From NCBI GenBank assembly GCA_013396655.1, contig WBMV01000298.1:3039632-3103631 (forward strand): a stretch of 64,000 nucleotides of DNA, written 5' to 3'. Source of the stretch: Campylorhamphus procurvoides (Eukaryota > Chordata > Aves > Passeriformes > Dendrocolaptidae). The notes under the pieces are model-generated. The model was given only the letters and a program-made list of their open reading frames with translations, did not search any database and had not been told where the DNA came from. The position numbers and the translations under genes were made by a program. Positions within the stretch are counted from its first letter, which is position 1. Every line of letters starts with the position of its first letter. This document shows, one piece after another, positions 47,631-62,600 of the stretch.

Positions 47631-50600
47631 GTCACTCCTCAGCTTCCTTCAGGCTGCCATCCCGCAATCCAGAGGGACAGGGAAGGCTGACAATGTTTTA
47701 TGTCCCCTTGTGGTTCCTATTTATATTAAAGACCCTGACTGATTATGGTGTGGTACTGGAGCTGCTGTGTTTTGCTGATAGTGGAAGGATTGCAGAAACT
47801 GGCTTGACTGTTCACTTTCCTTCAGGGAAATTATTGCCGGAAAGCTCAGAGGCTAAATCTTCAGAGTGCTACCTGGGGTTGCAACACATTAATCTGGACA
47901 AACACAGCACAATTAGCCTTTCTGTGGCTGGGCTTGTGAGGGGGTTGAGAGTGCACTGTTGACTATGACTTGAGGGAACACATGTACTCTCCTGAGGTTT
48001 TTAATGTTGATTGTCTGCTGAGTGAGGTCAATTTTATTATCTCCATTTGATTAATGAGTACCATGTGAGTATTTGTTTGTTTATATTTATGCTAGTGAGT
48101 GGTTACTGTCTACGTAACTACTGCAAACTGCTCAGAGCTTTGAGTGGGCCCCATCTGTCTAATTTGGAATCAAATATATTAAGGTGTCCTCCTTCCCCTG
48201 GGAAATTTTTTGAGAATGTGCCACTGACAATGTTTGGAGCTTGGAGAAGGTTATGGCTGGGCGTGGAAGAGTTTGATTTAGAGATAAAGCAGCTGTGAGA
48301 CATCAAAAAGAGAAGAGGGAAAAGTCTTGATGTACCTGGGGGTCATAGTGAGCCTGAGTGCAGCACTGAAGGGTGGCCCAGGAACTTCTCACTCTCCGGT
48401 GAAATAATGGCCAGCCCACCCAGCAGTGCTGCTTCCTCAGGTGCCTATATATTTCCTCCTACACCCTACCTATGCCAGGGTGGACTTGTTTGGGGCCCAA
48501 GGTTGTGCCCTGCATGGCCAAGAGTGTGGGAAACGGAGAACGAAGCTCAGTGTGGCACTGGACAGCTGTGATGAGGGAGAGAGTGATGTCTTTGGTAACT
48601 CTACTGGAGACAGTCAACTGGAGGTGCATGCTCAGGAGGCTGGAAAGGCAAAGGCAAAACAAGCAGAGAGAGATCTTGTCTGATGGTGGATAGCCAAGAT
48701 GCCTGCTCCATCTATGCCTTTCTAGGTAGATCTTGCTCTATTACCTTATCTCCATCTCCTGCTTGGTCAGTCCAAGCTTTTTAAGGGAAATCAAGCTCTT
48801 GCCTTGCTCACCCACAGTGAATCTAGTGTGCCTCTGCTGCGAAGCTGAATTCTGATCGTGCTGGAGGGACCACCTGGACTGAAGGCTCGCACCAAAATGA
48901 GGGGGGTGGTACTTGGCTGAAGCAGGAAAAAGAAAACATTAAGAAAATGAAATTTAAGAGAAGGTAACAGATGAAAGTAAAGAGAAAAAGGTAGCAAGTT
49001 TGGATTAATACAGGAAAATAGGTAACAAAAAGATAAAAGTTATGATATGAATAAATAAAAAAGACAACAGGCAACACGGTCAACGTTAGTTATGCTGCAG
49101 CTGGTTTTGCTCAGGGAGAAAGCAGAGATGAAACAGACGAACTGTGAGTGCTGGTCTCTCAGTCCTGCTGCCTTTCAATTAAGGATTACTTCTTATCTTT
49201 ATTTCTGCTAATGAGGACTGCAAACCCCAGTTGGGGATTTACCAACTATTTCCCTTGATTTGTGTTATTTCTCTTGTCTTTTTTTCTCTATGACATTGTG
49301 ATCGTTACTGTCTCTGCCTCTCCTTAGGTGGGTCATTTGTAGGAAAATTGCAGTATGTGTCTGTCTGAGGTACCAGTGAATTGAGCACTCAGAAGGCAGT
49401 CAGTGATGCTCTTCTGAAAGGCAGGCTCTGTGTCAAAGAAAGTGAAAAATATGCTAGTGAGATTCATGGGGTGGGTGAGGATGTGCTCCAAATTAGAGAC
49501 CAGTCTCAATAAGAGGTGATGTATAGTTCAATTTTATATATATATGTAAAGTAGATGTGTAGCTATCATTTGCTTTCTAAGTATAATAACTCCTATGTCA
49601 TCTGGCAGGAAATTTAGGTTTCCATTCTGTAAATATGGACTAGAGGTTCCATGCTACTAAATGCTACCTGAACACTGGAAATATGCCTTCATATAGCTGG
49701 CCTTCTCTGAAATGATATACATCAGAAATAGGCCACTGTGGAATGAACAAGTGCAGTTGTAAGCACTGCACAGCTTACTTGCAAATGGGAAGATAGATCT
49801 AAGACTCAACCTTTCTCTACTGTAAAGCAAATAATACCACTCTTCCTCAAGACTGGTCTGGAAACATACTGAAACAAACTGATTATATTCATGTCCTGGG
49901 AAGATTCCCTTACAGTGCCCAGGAAAACCAATAAAAGGTATAGTTGTTACAAAGCTGAGTGTGAAAATCTTTTTGGACTACTGCAGCAGTCCTATACTTA
50001 CCCCAGTCCTTTCTTTTCTCTCTTCTCTCTCACTCTCTTTTTTTTTCTTCCCAAATTACTGCCTTCAGAATTTAATTTCTGTATATTAATGGAAAATGCG
50101 GAAATGGTGGAAAATCAATGCGGTATTATTGGGCACAAGGACATACATAAATATGACTTTCTCCATGATTAGGGAAGATTTATGTCTTCTCAGACTCTGT
50201 TTCATCTTTTTGCTCTCTGCACAGTCCAATGGTAACATAAATAATATTAAAACAATGCACTGACTCACTTTCATCCATGTTTCTGTTTAATTAAATTATT
50301 AATAAACAGTTGGTGCAAAACTGATTTCAGCTAAATTTAGCAGTCTGCAGTGCATACATTTTTATCTGATTTAGCTTTTTAGGGTTCCCTTTACAGTCAG
50401 TGTGGGAAAACCAATCCCAAGGAATGATGCACATCATGAGTTTTAGGTGCATTCCTTAAATGAGATGAATTGTGCCCTAAAGCACTCATTTTCCTTCAGC
50501 TAGATCTGTTGCAGATGTCTTAATTTCGAGACATGAATCTTACCCTTTGTTCAGTTTTTGTAATTTCTGTGTGTACCTGGATCATCATTAATGATCATGT

Positions 50601-53600
50601 TTAGCCTGGGGCAACTGAAGGCACTATTCTCCTGTGGCATGAGGTGCCGCAGAGAGTGATCTCCCTTTGTGAGCACCCACTGGCTGATAAAATAGCCACA
50701 GTTTTTTAGGAGTGTCCTTGGCTGCTTTTGTGAAGACATCTAATTCTGCTCATGCTGTGTTAAACATGTATCAGATTCAATCTTTAAAAAAATGTGGCAG
50801 AAGGATGATCAATGTCATGACTCAGGTTTCCTGCATGTGGGAAAAGGGTTTGAGAAGCTCCTGCTGAGCAGGAGCTGGAGCAGAACCTGAAGCACTGAAT
50901 AGACTACAGTTATATAGGAGAGTGCCCTGTGATTGTAACTGTGTCCAGGTTTAAGCCATACCTGGAAGGGGATTTTATTTTTTTCAAAATTATGATTTGG
51001 TTGAAGTTCTGTTAGTCAGCCTCATGTCAGTGGCTCAAGTCCTTTACTGGATGTAGCTGTTAATCATATTTACAGCGCAGGGATTTATAGGCACATTTAT
51101 TCTGGAGGAATCTAATCACTGCATTGCTTTCGTAAATGTAGCTGTATCAGAAGGAAACAGTGCATGAATTATATGTCTTGGCAGGATTGATCGTGCCCTT
51201 AGGACCTAACAGCAGCACCCAGAGAACAATTACATTCTTCTGCTCCCAATAATGAAGTATTATTTAGAAACAAAAAGTCATTATGTAAAACTTTGAGAAA
51301 TGATACAATTACATTACATTACACATACTTTTGTCATAGGCCTTGCTTATTACATAAAATTTAAATGCCTTCTGAAAGAGAATTCTGTAGTGGTGGTTTC
51401 CTGCTCTTGTGCTCCAAGGCACTTTGCCTTCCTGTTAAATGATGAAAGAGAAATGTTTAGGATTGGAAATATCGTACACTCTGAAAATTCAAACCCCTCA
51501 CTTATAATAAGAAGTGCCTCCAAACAAACAGTAATAATATTAATATTCAGTTAATTTAATAACAAATAACCTGTTAATTTGCCAGTATCTATTTCATATT
51601 TTTGTTTACCAGTTTATTACAGCAATATGTAACTCAAAGAAGTGAACACAGCCATCATTATTTTTAAGGTTATCCATCCTATATAGTCAGCCTCATTTCT
51701 TGGTAATTGTTTACAGATTTAAATTTAAAGTGTTTTTTTCTTCCAATTGCGTAATAGTCAGTCTTTATTTTGCACAGTGGTTTCAACTGCTGTGTGACAG
51801 TATCTGTGTGATGGGAAGAAAAACGAGCTGTGTTAGTCTCATCTGTGCAGCATTCAAGTACGCTCAAGGCAAGGCTCTGGTGAGTGGCTGAAATGTGCGG
51901 CTGGTGCAGGTGCCACCCCCTCAGGGGGAAGAACTGGGAAGAAGGTAGGATCATGAATGGCTGGGACAGATCTGCTCTTCCACAACCTCTTCTGCTTTAT
52001 CTAGAGAAAGTGGGACTTGGGGAAATAAGCTGACAGGAAATGCTAACATGGCATTTCCAAAAAGTCTCAGTAACACTCGTAGATCTTAAGGACCTGAGGC
52101 TGGAACCACAGCAAACATGAGTTAGTGCCTGAGCAACCTGGCATTGTCTGAGTGCATCTCATTGCTCTCACTAGCAGTTTTCAGTTACACAAGCTTTCCC
52201 ATGTTAGGCATATTTCATAACACCCTTCCTACACCTTAAAGGCTTTTTATTTAACCAAGACTCTACCATAGCGTGAAAAGGGTTCAATGCTGGTTCTTAA
52301 AGAATCTCTGAGGACTCCATAGGAAATAGGTGTATAAAATAATTGAAGAGGCTCTGCCCTATGGAAGGAAAAGTAAGGAACAATTTTAAGTGCATCAACA
52401 TGCATAAGTCCATTTTTTAAAGGCAATTGCTTTCTGTACTCCTGTTTCTGTCTCAGTAATTGATTGTGGGTAATTTCAGCACATGTGTTGCATCAACAAC
52501 TCACTGACATTAGTGGAATTGAACCAGGGTTGACTTTTTCACTCACTATCTCCTAGTATTTTCTAATGGGCTGTGTTGCATGCTGCTTTTTAAAATAAAT
52601 TCTGTGGCAACCACGTAATACTGTGTGTGTGTATTTGCCTACTGGGACCATGGAGCTCCATAGGAAAACCTGGGAGAAGTGTAGCACTCCAAGGAGATCT
52701 GATGAGACCTGGTGAATCGTTTACATATTTAAGATTTTCTCCTTCAGTCTTACAGCACAGAAGTACTGAAGTAGTTCCCCATCATAATTGATTACTTCTG
52801 GAGGCTGCTAAATGCCCACAGCACTGGAATAATACATAAACCAGTCCACCTTGCTCTCCCAGGAGCCATTTTCCAACATTTTAGTCACTAGTACTGCTGA
52901 GAGCCCTAAAAAAGTATTAAAATTTTAAATAGGTGGAAGCCCCCACAGATTTGTCACGAGAACAACATTGTTGCATTTTGACAGTATTTATCCTTTATTT
53001 CAATTATTCTCACGAATATAATGCCTCATTCCCTTCCAGATTCTATTCAAGCTAATAAATTGTTGAAAGCATTACATTGCAGAAGCCTGTCATTAGGATC
53101 TCACGCGAGTTGCATTTTTGATGTGGTAGTCAAACTGAATTAAATCATGCCCGGACACAATGTGATAGCTCAGTGACTGCCGTCTTCCTAGTCATCCCAG
53201 GTGGTGACCTGGTATTAAACTCAGTGCTACAGAGTTCCTGACATCTTCCCATTTGTTTTTAATCCAACCCTTTCTATGATCCCTAAGCATAGAGATGAGA
53301 GCTTTAAATACACTCTTGTTTCCTAGATGCTGACTCTCTCTGTACACATCTTTGTTATCAGATTTCTGAGGGTCATGATATATAGAAAATCCTCAGGTCC
53401 AGCACTGCTGGTGACTAACCCTGATGCTCGGAGCCACTCCAGAGGATGGACAGCCATGAGACACAGAAAGCTGCTTCAGTCCCTCAGCTGCCAAGTGACA
53501 CCTGCTCTTCTCTGTGCCTGCTAACAGGTGTGAGATGCTTTGTGTTTTCTTCTATGTTGTCTGATAAAACGCCTGTGTAGTTCCCACTTATTTTTGGAAA

Positions 53601-56600
53601 GCTGCACTACATTTCAAAATTGCTTGCACTTTTGTGAGGGACAACAGTTTTCAAATTATGCAGAGGTTTGTTTTTTAGTCAAAGCCTTTGCTCCTGGATA
53701 CAACTCATTACAAGAGATGATTCTCTTATTGCAGGAAAAAAAAAACAACCAAACAAACCAACCCACAAACAGTTATTAGTTTTAGTGGTTGCAGCGAAAA
53801 ACTCAGTCATGGCTCAGATTATTCCAATGCCAAATTGGAATGTAAGTAAAAATTATCCAGCATTTATTTTTTTTTAAAGCCCAAGTTCTAAAAGAACGTT
53901 TTAAAAAAAGATCTTTTATCTGCCTTATAGTCTTTGAACATTTGTAATTGATAAAGCTGGTGTTGATAGGATAGTGCTACACAGAGCCACATGCTGTTGA
54001 GGACTGTGGTCTTCATTTTAACCTCCTCATCTGGCTGTCCCTCGTAGGGAAGTAAACTGTGTCTGAGCTAACCCTGTGTTTTCTTTTAACAGTGCTAAAG
54101 CTTCAGATTCAAGGGAAAGAAGTTTACAGACTGAAAGGATTCCTGAGGCAAAATAGTATTGATACTTTCTTTTGCAGGAAAGATTCTGAAAACTTGAATA
54201 GAAATGACATGGAAGATTGAAGGAATCCACATCATGAAATATTTTAAAAATAAGTTCGATAAATGCCTTGCTGTAAAGACATTGAGACAGTAAAGCATTT
54301 GGAAAGTGATGGAATAAATGATATCCTAGTATTTATTTTCAGTGCTCTCTTTATTTTCTGCTCTGGGACTTTGTAAATGAATTGTGAGTGACCCTGTGAA
54401 TCTGGGGGTTTTTCTCCTCTGAAGATAATATTAAATCACAGATGATAAGATTTTTATATATTGTATCCATGTAATTACTTTCATTGACTAATCATGTCAA
54501 TGATTAGGATTTACATCCTCAGAGATGTAAAACTGGTTTTGATAACAAGATGTTTTTCATAAAACCATTTTGATGTGCATCACTTCTGCATCTGATCTTT
54601 GATTTTTTAATACCTTCCAAAATGATACTATCTTTCACTGAGCATCATGTTATTTCTGTATTTCTGGTTACCCTTTGGGATAATAGTGTATAATTGGTGA
54701 TTTTTCCAATCTCTTGGAAAGTCCTCAAGTGATCCAAATTATATAAAATTCATATCCCCAGACAAGCTTCATGGCTTGTTTTCTAACATTTGTTTGGACA
54801 CAACAATCCTTGTCTAAGTTAACTTAATGAAATCCGTAGAAATGCTGGGTTTAACTCTGGAAAAGGAAAATGGGGCTGTTTGTATTCACACAAACAGATT
54901 GCTGTGGTCAGAAGTTATCTTAGACTCTGTGATAACACAGAGACTTAAAACTTCAGTGAATTGTGTGCTAATTTATGAGTCCAACAGAAAAGGCAGCTTA
55001 AAATTTCCCGCACCATCTGTTCTATGGCAAAGGTTAATGCTGATTGAGAAAACAGCAAATGAAAATATTTCTTTTTTCGTTTTATAATAGTGGCGGTCTC
55101 AAAATCTAGGTGTGACAATACCAGAAAAATAGTTTTAATTTTCCATATCGCTGAAGGGGATTGCAGTAGAGGAATAGCAGAAATCAGTTATAACAGTTGT
55201 TTTTATTAAAATGGCATTTACCTTGCTGCTCTTTCACCCACTATCAATCTTAACTGGATTAAAAACAGTATCCAGTGCCAAGTATTCATTATTAAAATTA
55301 CTTTCCTAGTATGTTTAGTGAGATGAGCATGTACACCGTGCCTTCTTTAACTGTAAAAGTGATAGGAGAATACACACAATTGTTAATTACTTTTCTTTTA
55401 ATAGTAAGCTAGTACTAAAGGGAAAACTGTCATTTTCTTTTCTGACCTGTATGAAGACTGCAAGTCCATTTTGCAAGAGGAATAATCACAGGATTATTAT
55501 TATTATTGTAACAAAGGAGCTGTTTGTCAAGAAGAAAATTTCAAGATAGACCTATTTACAATCTGTAAATCTTCAAGTAGTTTTTCCTCATCTGAAGGGC
55601 TGAATTTGGATATCTTTTATATCCATATTGATGCATTTTCCTAAGTGGATGTGTTCTACGCAGTCTGAAAACTCACAGACATCCAGTGAACATGAATGTA
55701 AGTTGCTCAGCTTTTGTGAAAGCCTTTAAGAAATTGGCTTTCTGCCCAGTGGAGTTTCTGTAAATAAAGCAACAGTGTGATTGTGTATGTATGATTTGGG
55801 ATTACAAAAATTCTAGGATATTAAAAATGTAGCATTATTAAAAATGTTCTACATGTTTAAATTCTTGTCTTATTTGTTCTACATGGTAAAATGACCTAAG
55901 AGTGAAAGATTTCAAGTGAAGAGTTAGAAGAGCAGACACCTCTTTGTAGCTGGTGTGCAGAGAAGAATGGTGCCAAATATTGGATTTAGACATCACAAAG
56001 ATTTTTCCCAGCAGAAATTTTGTGATTGATCTCAGTGCTAATAGAATCAAACAGAAATACTAAAGGCATGTAGAAATGGATAAAAGCAAAGAGGTAAAAG
56101 AACCAGACTGGTAAAATGGTACCTTCACTCATACAAAAGATGGCAGTCCTTAGAATTAGACCTTGCATTCAAAAATGCAACACTACTGTTCAAAATGTAC
56201 AAATTACTTGCAAAAAGGATTGATATGCATAAGTGTTCTACCTGCTTCATGAATATATTAATAACTGGGTTATATAGATATGTGTATAGCTACAGCTCTT
56301 TGGTATTCTGCACAAAATAATTGTTTGTCAGTAGCCTTTCTAGCAAATCAAAAAGAAAATTTGAAGCATTTTGCAATAAAATAGACCATGCCATACTTAA
56401 TCCAGCAAAATCTGTCCTAGGTTCAATGTGAAACAAGAAGTTTCACTCATGAGATGTTTTTTAATTTATCCTTTGGTGGCATACAAGCACATCATTAACA
56501 TTATTCAGCATTATGAGAGCAATAGTACCAACAATAAAAGATAATGCAATAGCGTTTTTATTTAAATTTAGTTTTGATCAACTGCCTTGTTGTAAAATTT

Positions 56601-59190
56601 TGCCAGAGAGAAATGGAAATCAAGTGGAAGTAAATGGAAATAAAAAAGTAATCTTTGTTCAGTTCACATCTTGAGGAAAGACTGAAAGAAATTTCAGTGA
56701 AAGGCTTTTAAATAAGAAGGGACTTTGTCTGGGTGTGATACCTCCTAGTGTTGAAGGGAACCTGTAGGCAGACTTTTTTCTCTTTTGGGTCTTAGAGGAA
56801 ATCCCATGTGACAAGGATCTGAAAGATGTGGCTATCCTTACCAGGGAAGAATAAGGGATTAGTGATTCATTCCATTTACTTTAGAAACTTATTTTTGAAT
56901 GAGTATTAGGCTCTAAGGAACCCAACTGTCCCCATGGAGGAGGAAGCTTCCTAACAGACTAAATGTCAGCCTCAAACTTTCAGCCTGCTAAAGTTAGTGT
57001 TTCTCAATATAATTTAATGTTATTCACTCTAGTGTTAATTTATGCCTCACTGTCACAGTTCTCTTGCAGCACAGCTCCAAGTATCGTGTCACAGCCTGGC
57101 TGCCTCATCCAAGCCTCTAAACTGAAAGAGGAAGAAGCCTTTACCACCTCAGGGTGCAGAAACACCAGATGCCACATTTTGGCTGGACACTTTTTCCATG
57201 GCATTTGTTATCTTGTACTCACCACATTCTCTAAATGATTATCGGAGTAATATGTTTTTGTTTTATTTTAGAATTATGGTAGCTCCCACCTCTTCTCTCT
57301 CCATACAAGAAAAATCTTTGCTTTGAAATTAAGTGGGAGAATATATGTATGGAGCACTGTTTAATGAATCATCTATTTTTGGAACCAGAGGCAGAGTGGC
57401 AGCCCTAGTGCAGAGTGGTGAGGACACTTGGAAGGCTGGATACGTTGTGTAAAGAGTAAGCAGATGCAGCTCCAGGTATCTCTCTGATTTCTTTGGAACT
57501 GGTTTAGGTTTCTTTGTGCAGCACTGCATTTTGTCATGCAGACATATTGGTTGAGTTAATATATGCCTAATAAGCACATGTACTGAAGACTGAAGACAGG
57601 TTGGATAATTTTATGAAGAGAAGTTTCTTAGAGGAACTGAGGAGCTTGTGACAGAGAAGCAGTCATTTGGCTGAAAAAATATATTTAAAAAGGCACAGCA
57701 TGTGTTTGGGAAGAGGTGTTCAAACTGTGTTACTTAATCAGGCATCATGAAATGTTTGTTTTTGAAAATATTTTGGCAAGATCTCCTAACAAGTAACAAT
57801 TCCTATTGAATGCACTCCAGTAATAGTTCTGAAAAAAAATAATATTCTTGCTTAATTATGAAGCTCACTTTCTTTGGAATTCCACTTTTTCCTGAGTAAC
57901 AAGAGAGATGATGAACAGCATTGAAATAAATGGGTCCAAGTCACTGAGACAAAGGTAGATTCCTGCCCCATATTAAGGACAGGAGTCTATAAATTGGCCA
58001 CAGACCCAAGGATATCCTGTGTGAAGGCTGACTGAAGCTACTGAAGTAGTTTACAACTTTCAAATTTAGGAGTCATGCCTAGGTGTGACATTTAGGAGAG
58101 TAGTTTCCCAGGACTCCAGCTATGGTTGATGGAGAGATAAGAATCCTCTGAAGGTAATTCAGAGCTGGAGCCTAATTTAGATTCCTGAATCACCATCCAG
58201 AAGTACCTGTTGAAAAGACTTACCCCAAACCTTACCTTGGCTAGCCTTCAGCCTTAGTGGGGAGCTGCAGGTGGGGAGTAGGGAGTAGCAATTGTACCTA
58301 TTTCCCCTCTCCCTTTTATGACATCATAGGTTCCCCTTATGTGGACTGTCTTCTAGACCTGCTGCTAATGCAGTGATTCTTGGCCTTGACATTCATAATC
58401 CAAGTACTAAATTATTTTTCTAATCCTAAATTCAGATTTTCTGCGGAGAAAAACTTGTTGAAAAGGCTGGTTTAAAAAATCAAAAATCAGAGAAGAGTGA
58501 GTTGCTGGAATTAGTTTAACATACCTCACAATAGCTCCTGAATGAGAAATGATGACAAAGCAATAATATCAGTGTTGCAGGGTTGCTTCAGAATCCTTTC
58601 CTTACATGGTGATAAGGATGTAGAATTCAGGATCAATCCTGTGTGCTTCTGAACCTGCTGCTTCACTTGTTGCAGGCAGTACTAATATCCATTTGTACTT
58701 CTAATCATAGGAATCATTTGCAGCCAAGTAGAAAAAGGCACGATTACTGATTAACCGAAGTCTTCTGTAGTTAGGTATCCAAAGGACAGAGGTGCCCTCT
58801 GGTCTTTAAAAAGATATTTATTTTCTACTTACCTTACTTAAGGGAATCTTACAGAACTTACATTTATTTTCCACTGGGCAATGCACAACTCCTTCCTGAT
58901 GTGTTTATGTACTATAATCTCATTAGAGAAACACAATTAGTACTAGGCCAGATAAGAGATGAAGTCCTCCTTTGAAGATGGAGCAAACAGCCCACCACAC
59001 ATTCCTGTTGCGAAGGGTTGTGTAGGAGGAGCCAGAACTGGAGTGTTCTTCACAGCAGCTTAATAAGAATCCAACTAGGAGGTCATCAACAAAACCTGAA
59101 ACACCTGGTAATTGATGCTGAATCAGAAAATACCAAGTGTATTTCATCCATGAAAGGCAGCCTTCTGAGAGGGAATACATGAATTTTTCT
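47631..59190. other. Long unique AT-rich stretch without a supported gene
   Basis: No gene, RNA gene or clear mobile element was recognised. Short open frames are isolated and unflanked by consistent splice sites. The segments at about 51040-51240 and 53040-53170 are balanced in composition and look like candidates for conserved non-coding DNA, but this cannot be judged without alignment. Confidence 0.45.
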
Positions 59191-59196
59191 CTATTG

Positions 59197-59645
59197 TGTT
59201 GGCTGGGCAATAATCTAGATGTTCCCAGTTTGGGGGTAGAAACTGAGACATTTATTGAGCACTCGCGAACCAAGGAGCAGGATATGTTAATGAGGAGGTA
59301 GGACATGTTAATAAGGGGGACAACTTATGTTAACTAGGACTTAGGAAATCCAGTCACTATATTTCATCATACAGAAAGCATTTCTCTATGCCAGGACCAC
59401 CTGGGGGGAACAAAAGGGTTTCTGCATGTCTTGCAACATCTTGTAAAGTCCTTCCATATCTTGCAAGGGGAGACAGGGCTAATATACACAGATAGCTGAA
59501 AACAGTCCTGGTCCCCAAGGTATCCTCTCGTGGCAGGCTCCTGTCTTACTAAAGGGAGGAACTCCTTTCAGTATCTGCTGCCCAGGGCTTGCTGGGCAAT
59601 CCCTTCAGATCTCCTTCTGTTAATAATTGTTTTTCTTCCCTAACA
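59197..59645 (-). mobile_element. Solo LTR of an endogenous retrovirus
   Basis: Plus-strand ends are TGTTGGCTGGGC at 59197 and TTCTTCCCTAACA at 59645, so the termini are inverted repeats TGTT...AACA. Flanks are CTATTG (59191-59196) and GTATTG (59646-59651), a 6-bp duplication with one difference. The poly(A) signal reads AATAAA on the minus strand (TTTATT at 59251-59256), near the minus-strand 3' end as expected. No viral coding sequence flanks it. The right part of the minus-strand frame at 58923-59306 runs into this LTR and is not a gene. Confidence 0.75.
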
Positions 59646-59651
59646 GTATTG

Positions 59652-62600
59652 CATGCTGGAAGGAAATCTTAAGGCAACCTGACTTAAGGTAATGATTTCT
59701 CATCAGATTCCCCTGGACTTTTCAGTGTTTCAGTGTTTTTCTCTGTTTGTATTCATTTAGTGAAGGCAGCTGGTAGAATGCATGTGTGTTTGCACATGCA
59801 CTGTCTTGGGAAACAGACTGTGCCATAGTGTGAGGGCCAAGGCAAGCTGTGACCATGCTGAGCTATCTGTTGTGCAACTGAAGAATGGCCTGTTAATTGA
59901 CTACAGTTGTATTTAACAACTCATTCAAAAGAATTTAGAAACTGTTTTTTTTCAGCTGGCATATTTGCTTCCCCCAATGTAGATTTCAATTTTTCATCAA
60001 TTTACTACTCATTTCTTCAGCATTCTTCTTGATTTTTTTTAAACCAGCCAAAGCTGACAGCTGTTCTAAGCAGGTGGGAAAGAAACTTATTACTCCTATG
60101 CTGTCAGCACTGGAGTCTATGTGTTTAAAAGTGTATGCATACATATATTTATATACATAAGCACATATTTCATTTTACAGCATGAAATTATAAGGCAAGA
60201 ACCATTCTCTTAATACATCAAAATGCTATGCACAACTATTGCACTATATCATAAAAGCAATACACAGTAAATCACATATATTTGCTTGTATGTGACAACT
60301 TATTTAAAGCTGGAGTCTAACAGTTTTATTTCAAACTGAACTTGTATTTTGACCCCACAGTAAATCAGGGTTTCAAGGCCCTGTGATTTTGACTAGCATA
60401 GAGTGTGAAGTCTTTCAGAACTTGCACACAGAAAGAAAATCAAAAAGAAGCAGAAATTTTCTGTAGTAATGTTCCATTATCCATCACAACTCTTTTTGTC
60501 TCCTCTCATGCTTCAATGGTCTCTGGACTCCATAGGCTGCTGCCAGACTCCAGCTTTAGCTCTTGCCCCTCTTTGCAAATAGTTGCACAGCGTGGACTGA
60601 ACTGTAACTTTCGTTTCCAAAGGAAGTGGTGAGTTGTGCCCCAGGCAGTTGCTGTGCTGTGCCTGCTTCCAAGCACTCACCCTCCAGCAAAGAAAGAGGA
60701 GAGGGGATGTAGAAGACCCTCCAGTTAAGTCCCCTTGTGTGTTGGTCAGTAACCAAGTGCACTTCCTACATCTTCTACATTTTATATATTCTCCACCTGA
60801 TGAATGGGTGATATTTTATCATGACCATTTTTCTGTATTATTCAGCCCACTTGTTGCGTTTTCTCTACTGATGACAGAGGAGTTGCTCCCAGCACCAAAC
60901 TCCATCCTTCTCCAGCTTTTAGTCAGTAACTGCTACCAAGACCAGAGCAACAGGTTGTGTGAGTCCATGTACTGGTCTTGCTGCTGGAATGTCAAATGTT
61001 GTTAATTAATGCAAAGCTTTTGACTCTCTTGGCAGGTTTGTTTCAAATGGTTTACTTTCAGATGTGCTTTTCAAACATGGTCATTATGTTTTGGCAATGT
61101 ATAATTGCCCCAAATGTCTCCCCTTACCTTTACTTTTATCAAAAACTTCTGATACACCAGGTGAAACTTTCGTTATTTGTATGATATTCACAGTCAGTTA
61201 CGCTTTTTCTTATGGATTGGAGAGATTAGTGATTGGAGACAGTTCTTGTCTAAGGGATAAATGTCAAAAAACGTTTGCTGATGGATTTCTGATAAAATAT
61301 TTCAACTTGACTGGATTCAGGCATGTGCTCTGTGCTGCTGTGCTGGCTGACTTTCAAAGCTGTTGAAAAGTGTGTCCGTGACTCTGAGTTCCGTGGCAAT
61401 TCTCTAGCTGTTCTGCAGGTCAGAAGGGCAAGTTTCAGATGTTCTGCTCCCCACGTGCAGAGCTGTAATTCGTAGTGCAGGCCAAGTTAATAGCCTGATT
61501 AATTTACTTATACCTGGCCTTCAGCCACAGAGTGCAAAACATGAATCCTGAAGGAGGTGTCACTGAATTTTCTTGTGAAACACAAGGCACAAACTGACAA
61601 TTTTTTAAAACCTAAATTCCATATCAGTATTCATTGGGATGGAGAGGGATGCTCAATGCCTATGTATAGTTCATTAGTGTAGCACTACGGAAGCTGTCTC
61701 TAGTGAAAAGTCATCATGACTTAACTGATTGCTCAAGAATTTAGGTAGGAATAGAAACACGTACTGTGAATTTTAGTGTCTAGTTCCCCAATTATGGTGA
61801 AATCTTAAGAAAATAAAAACACCTTCAAAGATCTGTACATCCAATGCCTGCTTAACTGTGTCCTTTGCTTGAGAATAATTTTATTTTCCTTCAAGGGTGA
61901 TCCTTTGTCCGTCCTAGGCTTTTTACTACCACAGTGACTTTCAGTGATGTGTGCTCTTTAAGATGGGTAAACACAAATATTTCTGCTGGCAAGATAAACT
62001 GCATCTTTAAAATCCCAGTTTTCAAAGTTCTGCATCCACTTGAATTTACATATGCATGCAAACCCCTAAATCCTTTTTGACACACATTTGATTTTCTTCT
62101 TGAATTTTTCTTCCTGTGCAATGAACATTCTAAAGGCACTGGCTAAGAATACTTATTCAATAGGTCTTAGGTTTAGCTCAAAGGAATCTCAACATTTTGA
62201 AGCCAAAAAGACAGAAGGTGACTGCTTCTGGGAGAAATGGACTGTGTGTAAATCATAGCAAGAGGTTAATTCTTTTCTCTGTCACTGACTAGCTCTCCAA
62301 ACTTGGACAGGTTTGAAGCCAAGGGACTGGCTTATTATAGAGGCATGCTGAGATACCACCTGTCTGCTAAGACATGTCTCTTAGCTTATCTAATTTCCAA
62401 AGTCAAGCATATTAGCCTTAATGACCACAAAAATGGTGAAAACACAGGACAAGAAGACAGTCTTCATTTCCAAATTTCAGCTTGCTGTTTAATTCAGGAG
62501 CATGGGGGCTCAGACATTCCATGGAAACTCATAAGCAGGATAGGTTCCTGTAAAGTATCAACAAACAAGTACTACTAAAAGACAATGTGCCCTATGTGCT

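Noticed and set aside
48325..48420. TACCTGGGGGTCATAGTGAGC, similar to a short CR1 ORF2 stretch
   Set aside because: Similarity covers only about 20 bp and is not continued on either side.
58923..59306. Minus-strand 127-codon frame with hydrophobic C-terminus, and an antisense frame with RRSSTKPETPGN
   Set aside because: The minus frame runs out of an LTR, and the plus-strand reading contains stops. I could not support a real or decayed gene.
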